Below, in pieces: positions 44,157 to 54,000 of a stretch of 64,000 nt of DNA. Under the pieces are notes generated by a model that was not told where the DNA came from, ran no database searches, and was given only the letters and a program-made list of their open reading frames with translations. The position numbers and the translations under genes were made by a program. How positions within the stretch are numbered: position 1 is the first letter of the stretch; the number at the start of each line of letters is the position of its first letter. The stretch spans positions 1,178,001 to 1,242,000 of the forward strand of contig CP107926.1 in NCBI GenBank assembly GCA_036015235.1. Reading direction: 5' to 3'. The stretch comes from Streptomyces sp. NBC_00433 (GTDB lineage Bacteria; Actinomycetota; Actinomycetes; Streptomycetales; Streptomycetaceae).

Positions 44157-45611
44157 GTGGTGGAGGGAAGACCACGGTGGTCGAGAAGCGTCGCGCTCGC
44201 CGTTGTCCTGGCGGTGCTCGGCACCAGCGGGCTGCTGGTCGGCTGCACGCGCAAGGAGAGAGTGGCGGTGCGGGCGGTGACGCTGGGGGTGGTGTCGGAG
44301 TCGCCGTTCTTTCGCACCGTAGGACTGGGGCTGGATGTCCTCGGCGTCGTTGACCAGTTGGGTGGCGGGCAGCAGTCGGGAGGCGCCCCCGGCGTGTTCG
44401 GCGGCACCCGCATGAAGGGCCGCTGCGACAAGGCGAGACTGGTCAGCTTCCTGAAGGACGCGAAGTACGCCCGGCAGGCCGCTGCCTGGACCGACGTCCT
44501 GGGGGTGAAGCCCAAGGACATCGAGAAGACCGTCAAGCGGTGGACACCGGTGCTGTTGCGCAACGACACGCTGGTGAAGAACCACGATTTCAAGAACGGC
44601 AAGGCGTCCGGCTTCACCGCGCTGCTGCAAGCCGGCATCGCGGTCCTGGTGGATGCCTACGGGCAGCCGGTGGTGCAGTGCAGTTGCGGCAACCCGCTGC
44701 GTGCCTACGACCGGAACATCGACAAGATCGACATCGATCTCAAGGTCAGCGGGAGGAACAAGAAGTGGAAGGGCTACGACAGGAAGAAGGCCGTGCAGGT
44801 CAAACCGGCGGATAAGGCCCAGGCGGCGTTCGAGCTGGTCGACGTGACGGAGCAGGGTGCGGGCATCGAGCGGCCGCAAGGCAGCACGGGAGGTGCCGAC
44901 GAGACGCTCCCGACCGATCCCGCGGCACCGGGGGCGCCGGCGATCCCCGATGTGGTGGGGCAGTCGGCCGACCAGGCACGGCAGACGCTGGAGGACGCCG
45001 GCTTCACCGTCAGGACGCAGACCGACGACTCCCCCGAAGCACAGCAGGTGGAGCCGGGCCAGGTGCTGCGCCAGGATCCCGAGCCCGGCAGCAGCGCCTC
45101 CGCGGGCGCCCAGGTGACCCTCTACCTCGCGCCGCAACCGGGAGATGCGAAGCCGGCCGCGTGCAGCGGGGCGGCCTTGGACTTCACCGCCTACCCGGCG
45201 CTGGATCCCGGAGCAACCGGCGACGCGGTCACGGCCGCCCAGTGCCTGCTGGCCGCGGCCGGCCACGACCCCGGACCGGTGGACGGTGACTTCGGGCCGT
45301 CCACGGCCGCTGCCGTCCAGGCCTACCAGGCAGCCACGGGCCTGCAGGCCCTTGGCCGGATCGGCCCGCGGACCTGGACGGCGCTGCTCGCCCGCGGCGA
45401 CACCCCGGACCTGCAGGTCGGCTCCGGTGGTGAGGCGGTGAGCCGACTCCAACGTGCGCTGACGGTGGCGCTGGACAGGACCGTGGTGATCGACGGCGAC
45501 TACGGCCCCGTCACCGAGCAGGCTGTACGCGACTACCAGGGCGACCACAAGCTCGACGCGACCGGCAGCGTCGACCCTGACACCTGGGCCTCACTGCAGT
45601 CCGGCGGATGA
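44157..45611 (+). CDS. Lipoprotein with DUF6777, PASTA and two peptidoglycan-binding domains
   Basis: A 484-residue exported lipoprotein: Arg/Ser start, hydrophobic VALAVVLAVLGTSGLLVG and lipobox LVGC. Next is a DUF6777-like domain (about 65-230: GVFGGTRMKGRCDKARLVSFL, VLVDAYGQPVVQCSCGNPLRAYD), then one PASTA domain (AIPDVVGQSADQARQTLEDAGF) and two peptidoglycan-binding-1 repeats (VDGDFGPSTAAAVQAYQAATGLQ and IDGDYGPVTEQAVRDYQGDH). It is thus tethered to the membrane and likely binds cell-wall glycan. Two adjacent GTG codons (44157, 44160) follow GGAGGGGGG. No catalytic domain is visible. Confidence 0.88.
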   Translation: MVEGRPRWSRSVALAVVLAVLGTSGLLVGCTRKERVAVRAVTLGVVSESPFFRTVGLGLDVLGVVDQLGGGQQSGGAPGVFGGTRMKGRCDKARLVSFLKDAKYARQAAAWTDVLGVKPKDIEKTVKRWTPVLLRNDTLVKNHDFKNGKASGFTALLQAGIAVLVDAYGQPVVQCSCGNPLRAYDRNIDKIDIDLKVSGRNKKWKGYDRKKAVQVKPADKAQAAFELVDVTEQGAGIERPQGSTGGADETLPTDPAAPGAPAIPDVVGQSADQARQTLEDAGFTVRTQTDDSPEAQQVEPGQVLRQDPEPGSSASAGAQVTLYLAPQPGDAKPAACSGAALDFTAYPALDPGATGDAVTAAQCLLAAAGHDPGPVDGDFGPSTAAAVQAYQAATGLQALGRIGPRTWTALLARGDTPDLQVGSGGEAVSRLQRALTVALDRTVVIDGDYGPVTEQAVRDYQGDHKLDATGSVDPDTWASLQSGG

Positions 45612-45628
45612 GCGCGGCGGCGGGCCGC

Positions 45629-46588
45629 TCACAGCCAGTCGCTGCGGGCCGCGATGACTCCGGCCTGGAAGCGGTTGGCCGCGCCGAGCAGTTCCAGGAG
45701 GCGGCTCATCCGGCGGCGCATGGTGCGGATCGACAGGCCGAGCTGGCGGGCTATCGCCTCGTCCTTGAGGCCGCTGACCAGAAGGGTCAGCAGCTGCCTG
45801 TCCTCCTCGTCGAGCGGGTCCTCGGCGGGGGCGCCCAGCGGAGTGGCCTGCCGCCAGCACATCTCCCAGTAGTCGATGAGCGCGTCGAGCAGGGTGGAGG
45901 GGTGGATGACCGCGGCACGTACGTCGCTGAGGTCGAGCGACAGCGGCATCAGCGCGAGCCGGCGGTCGGCGACGGCGAGTTTGACGCGCAACCCCGGCAG
46001 CACCCGCGCCTGTTCGCCGTGGCCGATCAGCTCGCGGATGTCACCGAGGACGCCCGGCCACTGCAGCGCCTCAGGGGCGTAGACCGAGCGGTATTCCACG
46101 CCGCGAGCCAGCGCGGCGGTCTCCACCGGGTTGGAGGTGGTCAGCGCGTACGGCGGCCGGTCGAGGGCGATGACCTCCTTGCAGGCTTCCTGCTGGAGGC
46201 GTACGAACCAGCGGCCCAGCGCTTCGCTGCCGGTGATGATCTCGACGTCGTCGGTGGCGCCCTCCTGTGCTCCGGCGAACAGCAGGGACAGTTCGGTCGC
46301 CGCGCTCCTGACCTGGTCCAGCTCGACGGTCCTGGCCCTGATCAGTGCCTCCATCGCCGCCCGCGGCTCGATCGCGGCATAGCGGCGGCGGCTTCCGGCG
46401 AGCCGGCCGACCAGCCCGTGGTCGCGCAACCGGTCCAGCGCGCGGGCGACCCGGTCCGGCGAGTGGTCCAGGTCCGCGGCGAGTTCCGCGGGGCGCGCGG
46501 TGTGCCGGGTGAGGATCGCGCGATAGACGCGCTCGTCGAACGGGTCGATCCCCGCAGCGGTCAGTCCGGTGGTCGCTTCGGTGGTCAC
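45629..46588 (-). CDS. TrmB/LuxR-type helix-turn-helix regulator
   Basis: A 319-residue regulator with no receiver domain. The N-terminus is a TrmB-like winged helix (VYRAILTRHTARPAELAADLDHSPDRVARALDRLRDHGLV). The middle (about 80-240) resembles a PLD-like/TrmB sensor fold (ITGSEALGRWFVRLQQEA). The C-terminus is a LuxR-type HTH (DRQLLTLLVSGLKDEAIARQLGLSIRTMRRRMSRLLELLGA). This two-HTH type often neighbours secreted proteases in streptomycetes. It diverges from the S8 protease gene across a 92-bp gap that holds a strong nested palindrome. Confidence 0.9.
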   Translation of the reverse strand: MTTEATTGLTAAGIDPFDERVYRAILTRHTARPAELAADLDHSPDRVARALDRLRDHGLVGRLAGSRRRYAAIEPRAAMEALIRARTVELDQVRSAATELSLLFAGAQEGATDDVEIITGSEALGRWFVRLQQEACKEVIALDRPPYALTTSNPVETAALARGVEYRSVYAPEALQWPGVLGDIRELIGHGEQARVLPGLRVKLAVADRRLALMPLSLDLSDVRAAVIHPSTLLDALIDYWEMCWRQATPLGAPAEDPLDEEDRQLLTLLVSGLKDEAIARQLGLSIRTMRRRMSRLLELLGAANRFQAGVIAARSDWL

Positions 46589-46599
46589 CGGCCGAATTC

Positions 46600-46632
46600 T
46601 GGCCCACGTGTGCCACTGGCATCAATGGGCCA
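46600..46632. promoter_or_regulatory. 33-bp nested palindrome between regulator and protease genes
   Basis: Outer arms TGGCCCA (46600-46606) and TGGGCCA (46626-46632) and inner arms TGCCA (46611-46615) and TGGCA (46617-46621) are all symmetric about C46616. It ends 11 nt before a candidate -35 for the protease gene and 12 nt before the regulator start on the other strand. Confidence 0.65.
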
Positions 46633-46642
46633 CGGAGAAACA

Positions 46643-46672
46643 TTGCCCCGGTCAGATCGCTGCACGTACTAC
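46643..46672 (+). promoter_or_regulatory. Candidate leaderless promoter of the S8 protease gene
   Basis: TTGCCC (46643-46648) and TACTAC (46667-46672) are 18 nt apart. Transcription would begin close to the ATG at 46681, and no ribosome site precedes that ATG, so the mRNA is probably leaderless. Confidence 0.4.
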
Positions 46673-46680
46673 TGCTGCCC

Positions 46681-49600
46681 ATGGCATTCACTCGTCGAAC
46701 ATCGCTCAACGCCGGTCTGGCAGCCGTCGTTGTCGGAGGGCTCCTCACCGGGATCCCGACCGCCGCGGGCTCGGTTCCCCCCGGGCCAGGACAGCGGGTG
46801 ATCGTGGAGCTCTCCGGGGCCGCCGCGGTCGGCGCCGTCCCCGGGGGCCGGGTGCGGGCGGCCGACGCCCCCGCGGTCGCCGCGGAACGCGGGACGCTGG
46901 CCTCGCGGCAGCAGGACTTCCTCGGCAGGGCGCAGCGTTCCGGTCTGCACCCCACGTCGGTCCGCCACTTCGATCTCCTGGTCAACGCGGTGGCGATGAC
47001 GGTGCCGGCGGGCGAGGTCGCCCGGCTGTCCGCCCTGCCGGGCGTCACGGCCGTCGTCCCCGACGCTCCGATGAAGGCGCAGACCGACGTCAGCGTCCCG
47101 CTCGTCGGCGCGCCCGACGTGTGGAAGCGCGAGGACCCGGCGGGGAAGGCCGCCCGTGGAGCGGGGGTGACGGTCGCCGTCATCGACTCCGGCGTCGACT
47201 ACACCCACCCCGACCTCGGCGGCGGATTCGGCCCGGGGCACAAGGTCGTGGCGGGCTACGACTTCGTCAACGGCGACGCCGACCCCATGGACGACAACGG
47301 CCACGGCACCCATGTCGCGGGGATCATCGCGGGCAGGGCCGCCGAGAAGGGCGGCATCACCGGCATCGCCCCGGACGCGAGCATCGTCGCGTACAAGGTC
47401 ATGGACGCCGACGGCTCGGGCTGGGAGTCCGACATCATCGCGGGCATCGAGGCGGCTGCCGACCCGGCGAACCCGCACCGCGCCGACGTGATCAACATGA
47501 GCCTGGGCGGTGACGGCGACGGCACCGACCCGGTGGGCCTGGCGGCGACGGCCGCCACCCGCGCGGGCGTTGTCGTGGTGGCGGCCGCCGGGAACGCCGG
47601 TCCGCGTCCGAACACCGTCAGCAGTCCCGGGTCCGCAGACGGGGTCATCGCGGTCGGCGCCTCCACGAGCAACCTCGTGCTGCCGACGGCGTATCTGGCC
47701 GGTCCGCACCCAGAACTCCTGCAAACAACTCGGCTGTCCCTGTCGGCCAACCCGCCCCTCGCACCGGTCACCGATCCCCTGGTGGACGGGGGCGACGGCA
47801 CGGACTGGTCGCGGATCGGCGACCTGCACGGCAAGATCGTGCTGGTCAGGGCGGACCCGACCGTGGACCTGGCCCGACAGGCGGAGCAGCGCGGCGCCTT
47901 CGCCCTGCTCGTCGGCCCACCGGCCGGCAGCACGGGCGGCCCCCAGTTCGCCGCCGCCGAGCGGGGAGTCGCCCCGGTCTCCGCCGACGCACCCGGCGTC
48001 GAGGCCTCCGGCGACTCCCAGCGCATGGACAAGATCGTCCTCATGGGCGTCGACGACGGCCAGTACGCGGAGTTGAGCGCCCGGCTGGCGAGCGGCCGGA
48101 CCTCGGTGACCGTCCGGGGCACCGACGCCACGGACCAGATCGCGTCGTTCTCCTCCCGCGGCCCCTCGCCGCGGCTGGAACTGAAGCCCGACCTGGTGGC
48201 GCCCGGCGTGGAGATCCGCTCCACCGTGCCGAAGAGCCTGTACGCGCCCGGCGAGTACCGCATGTCCGGTACGTCGATGGCCGCCCCGCACGTGGCCGGC
48301 GCGGCGGCGCTGCTGCGGCAGCTGCACCCGGGCGAGTCGCCCGAGGACGTGAAGTCCGCGCTGGTCGGCACCGCGAAACCGCTGGACGGCGTCGCGCCGA
48401 CCACCGCGGGCTCCGGGCGGCTCGACGTGTCCGCGGCCGCCGGCGCGGTGGTCACCGCGGAACCCCCGACGCTCTCCTTCGGGCTCGCGGACCTCTCCCG
48501 GCAGACCGTCGGCGGCACGAAGACCGTGACGCTCCGCAACACCGGAGCACGGCGGCTCGCCGCCACGCTGACGGCCGGCGGCGCGGCCACCATCACCCCC
48601 CGGCACCTCGACATCGCGGCCGGCGGAACAGCCACCGCCACCGTGACGCTGAAGGCGGCCCGCCCGGCTGCCGCCGCCGAGGTCAGCGGACACGTCACCG
48701 TCACCCCCGACCGCGGCCCGGCCATCACCGTCCCCTATCTGCTGGTCGCCCGGCCGTTGCTGGTGCAGGCCACGCCCGACCCGAGCGACGGCCACTCCAC
48801 GGTGTTCGTCGGCAGCCCCGTCCCGCTCGGCGCACCGCCGGCCATCGTCGTCACCCCGCCGCACGGCAAGGCCGTCACCGTCCCGGCGGTGACCGACAGC
48901 GGCACCTCCTACGAGGCCGCGGTGACCGTCGGCGCCCCGGGGGCGTACAAGGTGTCGGTCAGCGGCACCGCCACCACCGGGCAGCGTCTCGTCGGCTCCG
49001 CCTTCTTCGAGGTCACCCCCGAGGACAGCCGGAGCGACCGGTGGGAGCCGGTCGGCCCCAACTCGGAGGCGGGGGAGCTCACCATCGCCCCCAGCGCGCC
49101 CCGGGAGGCCGTCCTCACCCAGAGCGGCAAGGCCGGACCGTGGCTCACCACCGACAGCGGCACCACCTGGACCCAGCTCAACCGCCTTCCGGTGTCCGGC
49201 GGCGGCGGCCAGATCGTCATCGACGCCAAGCGGCCGGACCGCTGGTGGTACGCCGTCAGCGACGGGCCGGTGACGCAGGGCACGATCCTGCGGACACAGG
49301 ACCGGGGACGTACCTGGACGGCGCTCGCCGTCCCGGACACCCGCGTCTCCGCGCTCGTTTCCGACGAGAAGACCAGGGCCCTGATCGCGGTGACCGACGG
49401 CGGACTCCTCGTCAGCACCGACACCGGAGACACCTGGACGGCGTATCCCACCGGGGTCCCCGGTGACGTCAGCTGGGCGGCGGTCGGCGGGAACGACCTG
49501 TACCTCGCGAACCAGAACGGCGTCTGGGTGCGGCCGGGCATCGTCTCCGGCACCCCGGGACCGGCCCGGCAGGTCTACGACTCCCCCGGCGACATCAAGG

Positions 49601-50829
49601 CACTGGCCGCGGACGGTTCCACCGTCGTCGCCTACGACCTGCAGACCGGCGTGGTCGGCTCGTACGACCACGGCGGCACCTGGTCCACCCTGCTCGCACA
49701 GCCCTGGACCGGCGACGGCCTCCGGATCTCCGGCGGCGACGTCTTCCTCGCGGCGGCCGGCACGAGCTGGCTCGGCCGCGACGAGGGCCGGACCTGGTCG
49801 CAGCTCCCCAACCCGGCGGCCAGTGCCATACCGCTGGACTACGACCGCTGGGCGGACGGATCGTTCACGATCGCCGAGCAGACGGCCGGCCTCTACCGGG
49901 GCACCGCCGCCGGCGCCGGCTACCGGCGCATCGGGGTCCAGGGCGGGACAGTTGACGATCTGGCCGTCGCCGGGAACACCCTGCTCGCAGGTACGGCCTA
50001 CGGGGTCCAACGCGCCCGGCTGCCCGTCAGCGCCGCCGAATGGGGTGCCTCGGGCAACGAGGGACGGTTCGGCGAGACGGTCAGCCTGGTCGCCGTGTCG
50101 CCCAAGAACCCCAAGGTGGTGTGGAAGGTCCGCGAAGGCTCAGGCGACGGGACGTTCTACATCTACCGGAGCGACGACGGCGGCACCACGTGGGAGCAGA
50201 AGGCGCTCTTCCAGGAGAACCCGACGTCGCTCACCATCGACCCCGCCGACCCCGACCGGGTGCTCGTCGGCTACACCACCCTCGACGACGCGGGCCTGTT
50301 CGCGACCGCGGACAACGGCAGCACGTGGAAGGCCCTCCACCACGACGCCTTCTTCGACACTGTCGTCGGCGACCCGCACGACCCGCTCCGCCTGTGGCTG
50401 GGCAATGCCGGCGGCCTCTACCGGTCGGACGACGGCGGGGCCACGGTCGCCAAGGTCGCCGGCGGCCCCGTCTCCGCCCTGGCCGTCGACGGCGGCCGGC
50501 TGCTCGTCGGCGGTGACGGCGTCCGCGTGAGCAGCGACGGCGGGCGGTCCTTCAGGACCGCGGACACCGGAGGGCTCCCGACGAGCGTCTCCGACATCGT
50601 CCGGGCCGGCGGCGCGCTGTACGCGTCCACGACGTCGTCGTCCGTGAACGGCCTGCCCAGGGGCGGCCGCGGTGTCCTGCGCAGCACCGACAACGGCCTC
50701 ACCTGGTCCAACATCTCCACCGGCCTGCAGAACCTGAACGCCACGACACTGGCGGCGAGTCCGGACGGCGGCTACCTCTACGCCGGCACCGTCACCGGCG
50801 GCGTGCACCGCCTGAAGTTGCGACACTGA
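46681..50829 (+). CDS. Secreted S8 subtilisin-like protease with Asp-box propeller
   Basis: A 1382-residue exported protease. Signal peptide about 1-30 (RRTSLNAGLAAVVVGGLLTG), propeptide about 35-130, then the S8 domain with catalytic Asp169 (VAVIDSGVDYTHPDL), His208 (DDNGHGTHVAGII) and Ser532 (MSGTSMAAPHVAG). A PA-like insert (about 370-465, FALLVGPPAGSTGG) lies between His and Ser. After about 600 come Ig-like domains, and from about 790 a sialidase-type propeller with repeated S-x-D-x-G-x-T-W Asp boxes (TTDSGTTWTQ, TQDRGRTWTA, STDTGDTWTA, SDDGGTTWEQ, STDNGLTWSN). All catalytic residues are present. It is likely controlled by the divergent TrmB/LuxR regulator. Confidence 0.93.
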   Translation: MAFTRRTSLNAGLAAVVVGGLLTGIPTAAGSVPPGPGQRVIVELSGAAAVGAVPGGRVRAADAPAVAAERGTLASRQQDFLGRAQRSGLHPTSVRHFDLLVNAVAMTVPAGEVARLSALPGVTAVVPDAPMKAQTDVSVPLVGAPDVWKREDPAGKAARGAGVTVAVIDSGVDYTHPDLGGGFGPGHKVVAGYDFVNGDADPMDDNGHGTHVAGIIAGRAAEKGGITGIAPDASIVAYKVMDADGSGWESDIIAGIEAAADPANPHRADVINMSLGGDGDGTDPVGLAATAATRAGVVVVAAAGNAGPRPNTVSSPGSADGVIAVGASTSNLVLPTAYLAGPHPELLQTTRLSLSANPPLAPVTDPLVDGGDGTDWSRIGDLHGKIVLVRADPTVDLARQAEQRGAFALLVGPPAGSTGGPQFAAAERGVAPVSADAPGVEASGDSQRMDKIVLMGVDDGQYAELSARLASGRTSVTVRGTDATDQIASFSSRGPSPRLELKPDLVAPGVEIRSTVPKSLYAPGEYRMSGTSMAAPHVAGAAALLRQLHPGESPEDVKSALVGTAKPLDGVAPTTAGSGRLDVSAAAGAVVTAEPPTLSFGLADLSRQTVGGTKTVTLRNTGARRLAATLTAGGAATITPRHLDIAAGGTATATVTLKAARPAAAAEVSGHVTVTPDRGPAITVPYLLVARPLLVQATPDPSDGHSTVFVGSPVPLGAPPAIVVTPPHGKAVTVPAVTDSGTSYEAAVTVGAPGAYKVSVSGTATTGQRLVGSAFFEVTPEDSRSDRWEPVGPNSEAGELTIAPSAPREAVLTQSGKAGPWLTTDSGTTWTQLNRLPVSGGGGQIVIDAKRPDRWWYAVSDGPVTQGTILRTQDRGRTWTALAVPDTRVSALVSDEKTRALIAVTDGGLLVSTDTGDTWTAYPTGVPGDVSWAAVGGNDLYLANQNGVWVRPGIVSGTPGPARQVYDSPGDIKALAADGSTVVAYDLQTGVVGSYDHGGTWSTLLAQPWTGDGLRISGGDVFLAAAGTSWLGRDEGRTWSQLPNPAASAIPLDYDRWADGSFTIAEQTAGLYRGTAAGAGYRRIGVQGGTVDDLAVAGNTLLAGTAYGVQRARLPVSAAEWGASGNEGRFGETVSLVAVSPKNPKVVWKVREGSGDGTFYIYRSDDGGTTWEQKALFQENPTSLTIDPADPDRVLVGYTTLDDAGLFATADNGSTWKALHHDAFFDTVVGDPHDPLRLWLGNAGGLYRSDDGGATVAKVAGGPVSALAVDGGRLLVGGDGVRVSSDGGRSFRTADTGGLPTSVSDIVRAGGALYASTTSSSVNGLPRGGRGVLRSTDNGLTWSNISTGLQNLNATTLAASPDGGYLYAGTVTGGVHRLKLRH

Positions 50830-50849
50830 CACACCGACCCGAACTGGCA

Positions 50850-50880
50850 CGGGGGGCGGCTCACGGCGAGCCGCCCCCCG
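50850..50880 (+). terminator. Hairpin after the S8 protease gene
   Basis: CGGGGGGCGGCTC (50850-50862) pairs perfectly with GAGCCGCCCCCCG (50868-50880), loop ACGGC, 21 nt past the stop. Confidence 0.8.
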
Positions 50881-50966
50881 AAGTACCCCAGTGGTCGTGG
50901 CGGTCGGCTCAACAGGTGGTGGGCCTGCTGCCTGACACAGGGTGCCGTGCGTGCTGTGTTCGCCGA

Positions 50967-51001
50967 CCGGTGCTAATGTGCACCGGTTTCACGCGTGTGA
51001 A
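50967..51001 (+). promoter_or_regulatory. Two adjacent inverted repeats in the promoter of the FG-GAP gene
   Basis: CCGGTGC (50967-50973) and GCACCGG (50980-50986) flank TAATGT, a good -10. Directly after, TTCAC (50988-50992) and GTGAA (50997-51001) flank GCGT. A regulator binding either would sit on or just past the transcription start of the gene at 51025. Confidence 0.45.
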
Positions 51002-51024
51002 GCAATCGCAGTGGGGTGGGGAAC

Positions 51025-54000
51025 ATGCGACGACACGGACGCCTGAGGCGTGCGGTGGGCAGCTGGCTGACGGTCTCGACGCTGGCGGTGTCGACTGCCT
51101 TGTTGACGGCGCCGTCCGCAGGGGCGACCGGGGCGGCAGGAGCTGCCGGGGCGGTCGCGCCGCAGGAAAGAGTCCTGGAGCCCGTTTCGCGCTACGCCCC
51201 GACCGAGGAGCAACTGGTGGGGGCCGGGACGGCCGGGTTCCTCAGCTCCACGGCAGACTGGCAGCGGTATGGCTGCAACTCCGCGAACGACCTCCGGTGG
51301 ACGCGGTACGACGGCGGCCCCGGGACGACGCTGAAGTCCTCCTCCGGGACGTTCTGCGGGGCGAGCCAGACCGGAGACGCCGTATACGTCCAGCAGCAAC
51401 TCGGCGATGGCTCCTACCGTCGCACGGAGATGACCACCGGCGCGTCCGTGACGTACCGCATGCCCGCCGGCTACGAGAACCTCGGCCTCGCGGGCGACGT
51501 CGTCGTCGCCGGGGAGCTGTCGGCGGACGGCCTCGCCTACGCGCGACTCCACCTGCTCAGACCCGACGAGGCGTCCGGTACCGCCACCGACGTCCCGGTG
51601 ACCGGGTGGCCCGCGGGGGCCACCCTGCCTACCTCCTACCCCAGCGCGGTCGAGGCGTCCGACGGCACCCGCGGCGCGGTGTTCTTCAAGGCATCCGACG
51701 GCAGTGCCCGCATGGGCGTCCTGGACCTGGGGACGGGTGTCCTGCACGCCACGGAGGCCTCCGCGGGCCTCGGCAAGCAGGTACAGATCGACGGGCAGCA
51801 CGTCGTCTGGCTGACCGGGCAGACCACGGTCCACATCGTGTCGACGCAGGATCTGTCGGCGCCCGAGCGGCAGCTCACGTTGCAGGCGGTGTCCGCGGAC
51901 GGCTACACCATCGCGCTCGCCCACGACGCCGTGCTCGCGGTCGGCTACCCGGAGGGCGACACCGCTCACGATCCGACCGGCGCGTGGCTCGGGGCGTACC
52001 CGCTGGACGGCGGGGATCCGAAGGGCGTGTGGCAGCCGGAATTCGGCGGGGACGTGAGGGCCGCCCCGACGTTCGCGACGGCCACCGACGGCGACACGCT
52101 GTTCGTCGGCGGCGGCTCCGCGACCAACTGGTGGGTGCAGCGGGTGGTTTCCGACGGCGCGGGCGGTTACGAGGCCCGGCACGTCGTGCAGGTCCCGCCG
52201 ACCCCGGCGGAGCTGGAATCCCTCAGCGCGGCGGGCGGCATCGTGACGGCCGCGTACGACGGCGGCGAATTCGGCTCCAAGGTGGGGGGCTTCTACCGCT
52301 CCTACGCCACCAACTCCTCATTCGGCCTCATGGGAAGCGGGGCCGGGACCTACCCCTGCGGCACCTACCACAACTGCCTCACGCAGCAGGTCTGGGCGAC
52401 GGGAACCGCGAGCGTGGCCTTCGCCAGCCTCGGGTCGACGGTGGCCGAATGGCCGGGCGGCATCACATCGGTCCATCCGACGGCGGACGTGGGGGGCGTC
52501 GCGGGCGCCTTCGGCCCGTGGGTGCTGCGAACCTCCTCCACAGGGCTTCCCCAGCAGTCGGAGGTCGACAACATCGTCGGCTCGGGGATCTACCCCGTCG
52601 GGGGCGTGCAGCTGACGCAGCCGGCCGCTCCCGCCGCCTTGTGGGGTCATCTGCTCTATTCGGCAGGTGACGCGCCGGGTGCGGTGTCGGTGACGGACGT
52701 ACGGTCCAAGGCGGCCGCCGGCACGGTGAACATCGGCGCGGACTGCCGGCCGGCCCGGCTCCAGGTGGTGGGGCACTGGCTGTGGCGGACCTGCCAGGGC
52801 GGATCCGCGAGCGTGCCGGTCGGCGTCGTGGACCTGACCGACGGCCGGCTGATCGCGCTGCCCGCCGAGTCGGCGGGCGGGCAGGCGATGCTCGGCGACG
52901 GCCTGGTCGTCAACCAGGACGCGGTCGGCTCCCTGCACCTGACGGACTTCCACACAGGCACCGCCGTCGCCACCGATCTCGGCATCCACCCCCGCCAGGA
53001 CGGCGTCGGCGGCGAGATGCGCAGCCCGTGGACGGTGGACCAGTACGGCGGCGGTCTGGTCTACCGCGCGGCCGACGACACCGTGCACATCACCCCGCTC
53101 GCAGTGCCCACATCACCGCTGGCCGCACCCGACAGCGCTGTCCCCGGCACCTACGACCGCAACACCTGGTCCACCTGGGAACCGGTGTGGTGGCTGTCCA
53201 AGCCCGCCGCCTCCTGGCAGCTCAGCGTCTCGGACTCCTACGGGCGCCCCGTCGCCTCCTGGTCCGGCGGTGCGACCGACGGCGCGAAGATCGCCGTCTC
53301 CTGGAACGGCAGGATCGACCTCACGGGCCCGAGCGTGGCCGCCGGCGCCTTCACCTGGAAGATGGTCGCCCAGCCGGCGGACGGCCAAGGCCAGGCCATG
53401 ACGCTGAGTGGCAACCTCACCGTCTCCGGACCACCCGCCGGGCCCTACCAGGTGCTCTACGGCCGGGACGCCACCGGCGGCCTGTTCGCCTACACGGGCA
53501 GCGGCGAAACCGACCGGTACCCCTACCTCGCCCCGCGCTACGTGGGGGGCGGATGGGGGCAGTACACCGCGCTGGTGTCCCTGGCCGGCCAGTCCGACGA
53601 CGGCAAGGGCGACCTCGTGGCGCGTGACGCCTCCGGCGTGCTCTGGTACTACCAGGGCAGCGGCATCTCCACCGCGCCCCTCAAGTCGCGAACCCGGGTC
53701 GGCGGCGGCTGGAACATCTACGACCAGCTCGTCGGTGCCGGCGACCTGACCGGTGACAAGAAACCGGACCTGGTGGGCCGGGACGCCTCGGGGGTGCTCT
53801 GGCTCTACCAGGGCACCGGCAATCCGGCGGCACCTCTCGCGAACAGGACCCGGATCTGCGCCGGCTGGAACATCTACGACCAGCTCGTCGGCGTCGGCGA
53901 CCTGACCGGTGACAACAAGTCGGACCTGGTGGGCCGGGACGCCTCGGGGGTGCTCTGGCTCTACCGGGCAACCGGCGATCCGGCCGCGCCTGTCGCGAAC

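Noticed and set aside
46669-50010. 1113-codon leftward frame opposite the S8 protease gene
   Set aside because: The protease has complete catalytic motifs in the forward frame; the reverse product is Gly/Arg/Asp-rich without motifs.
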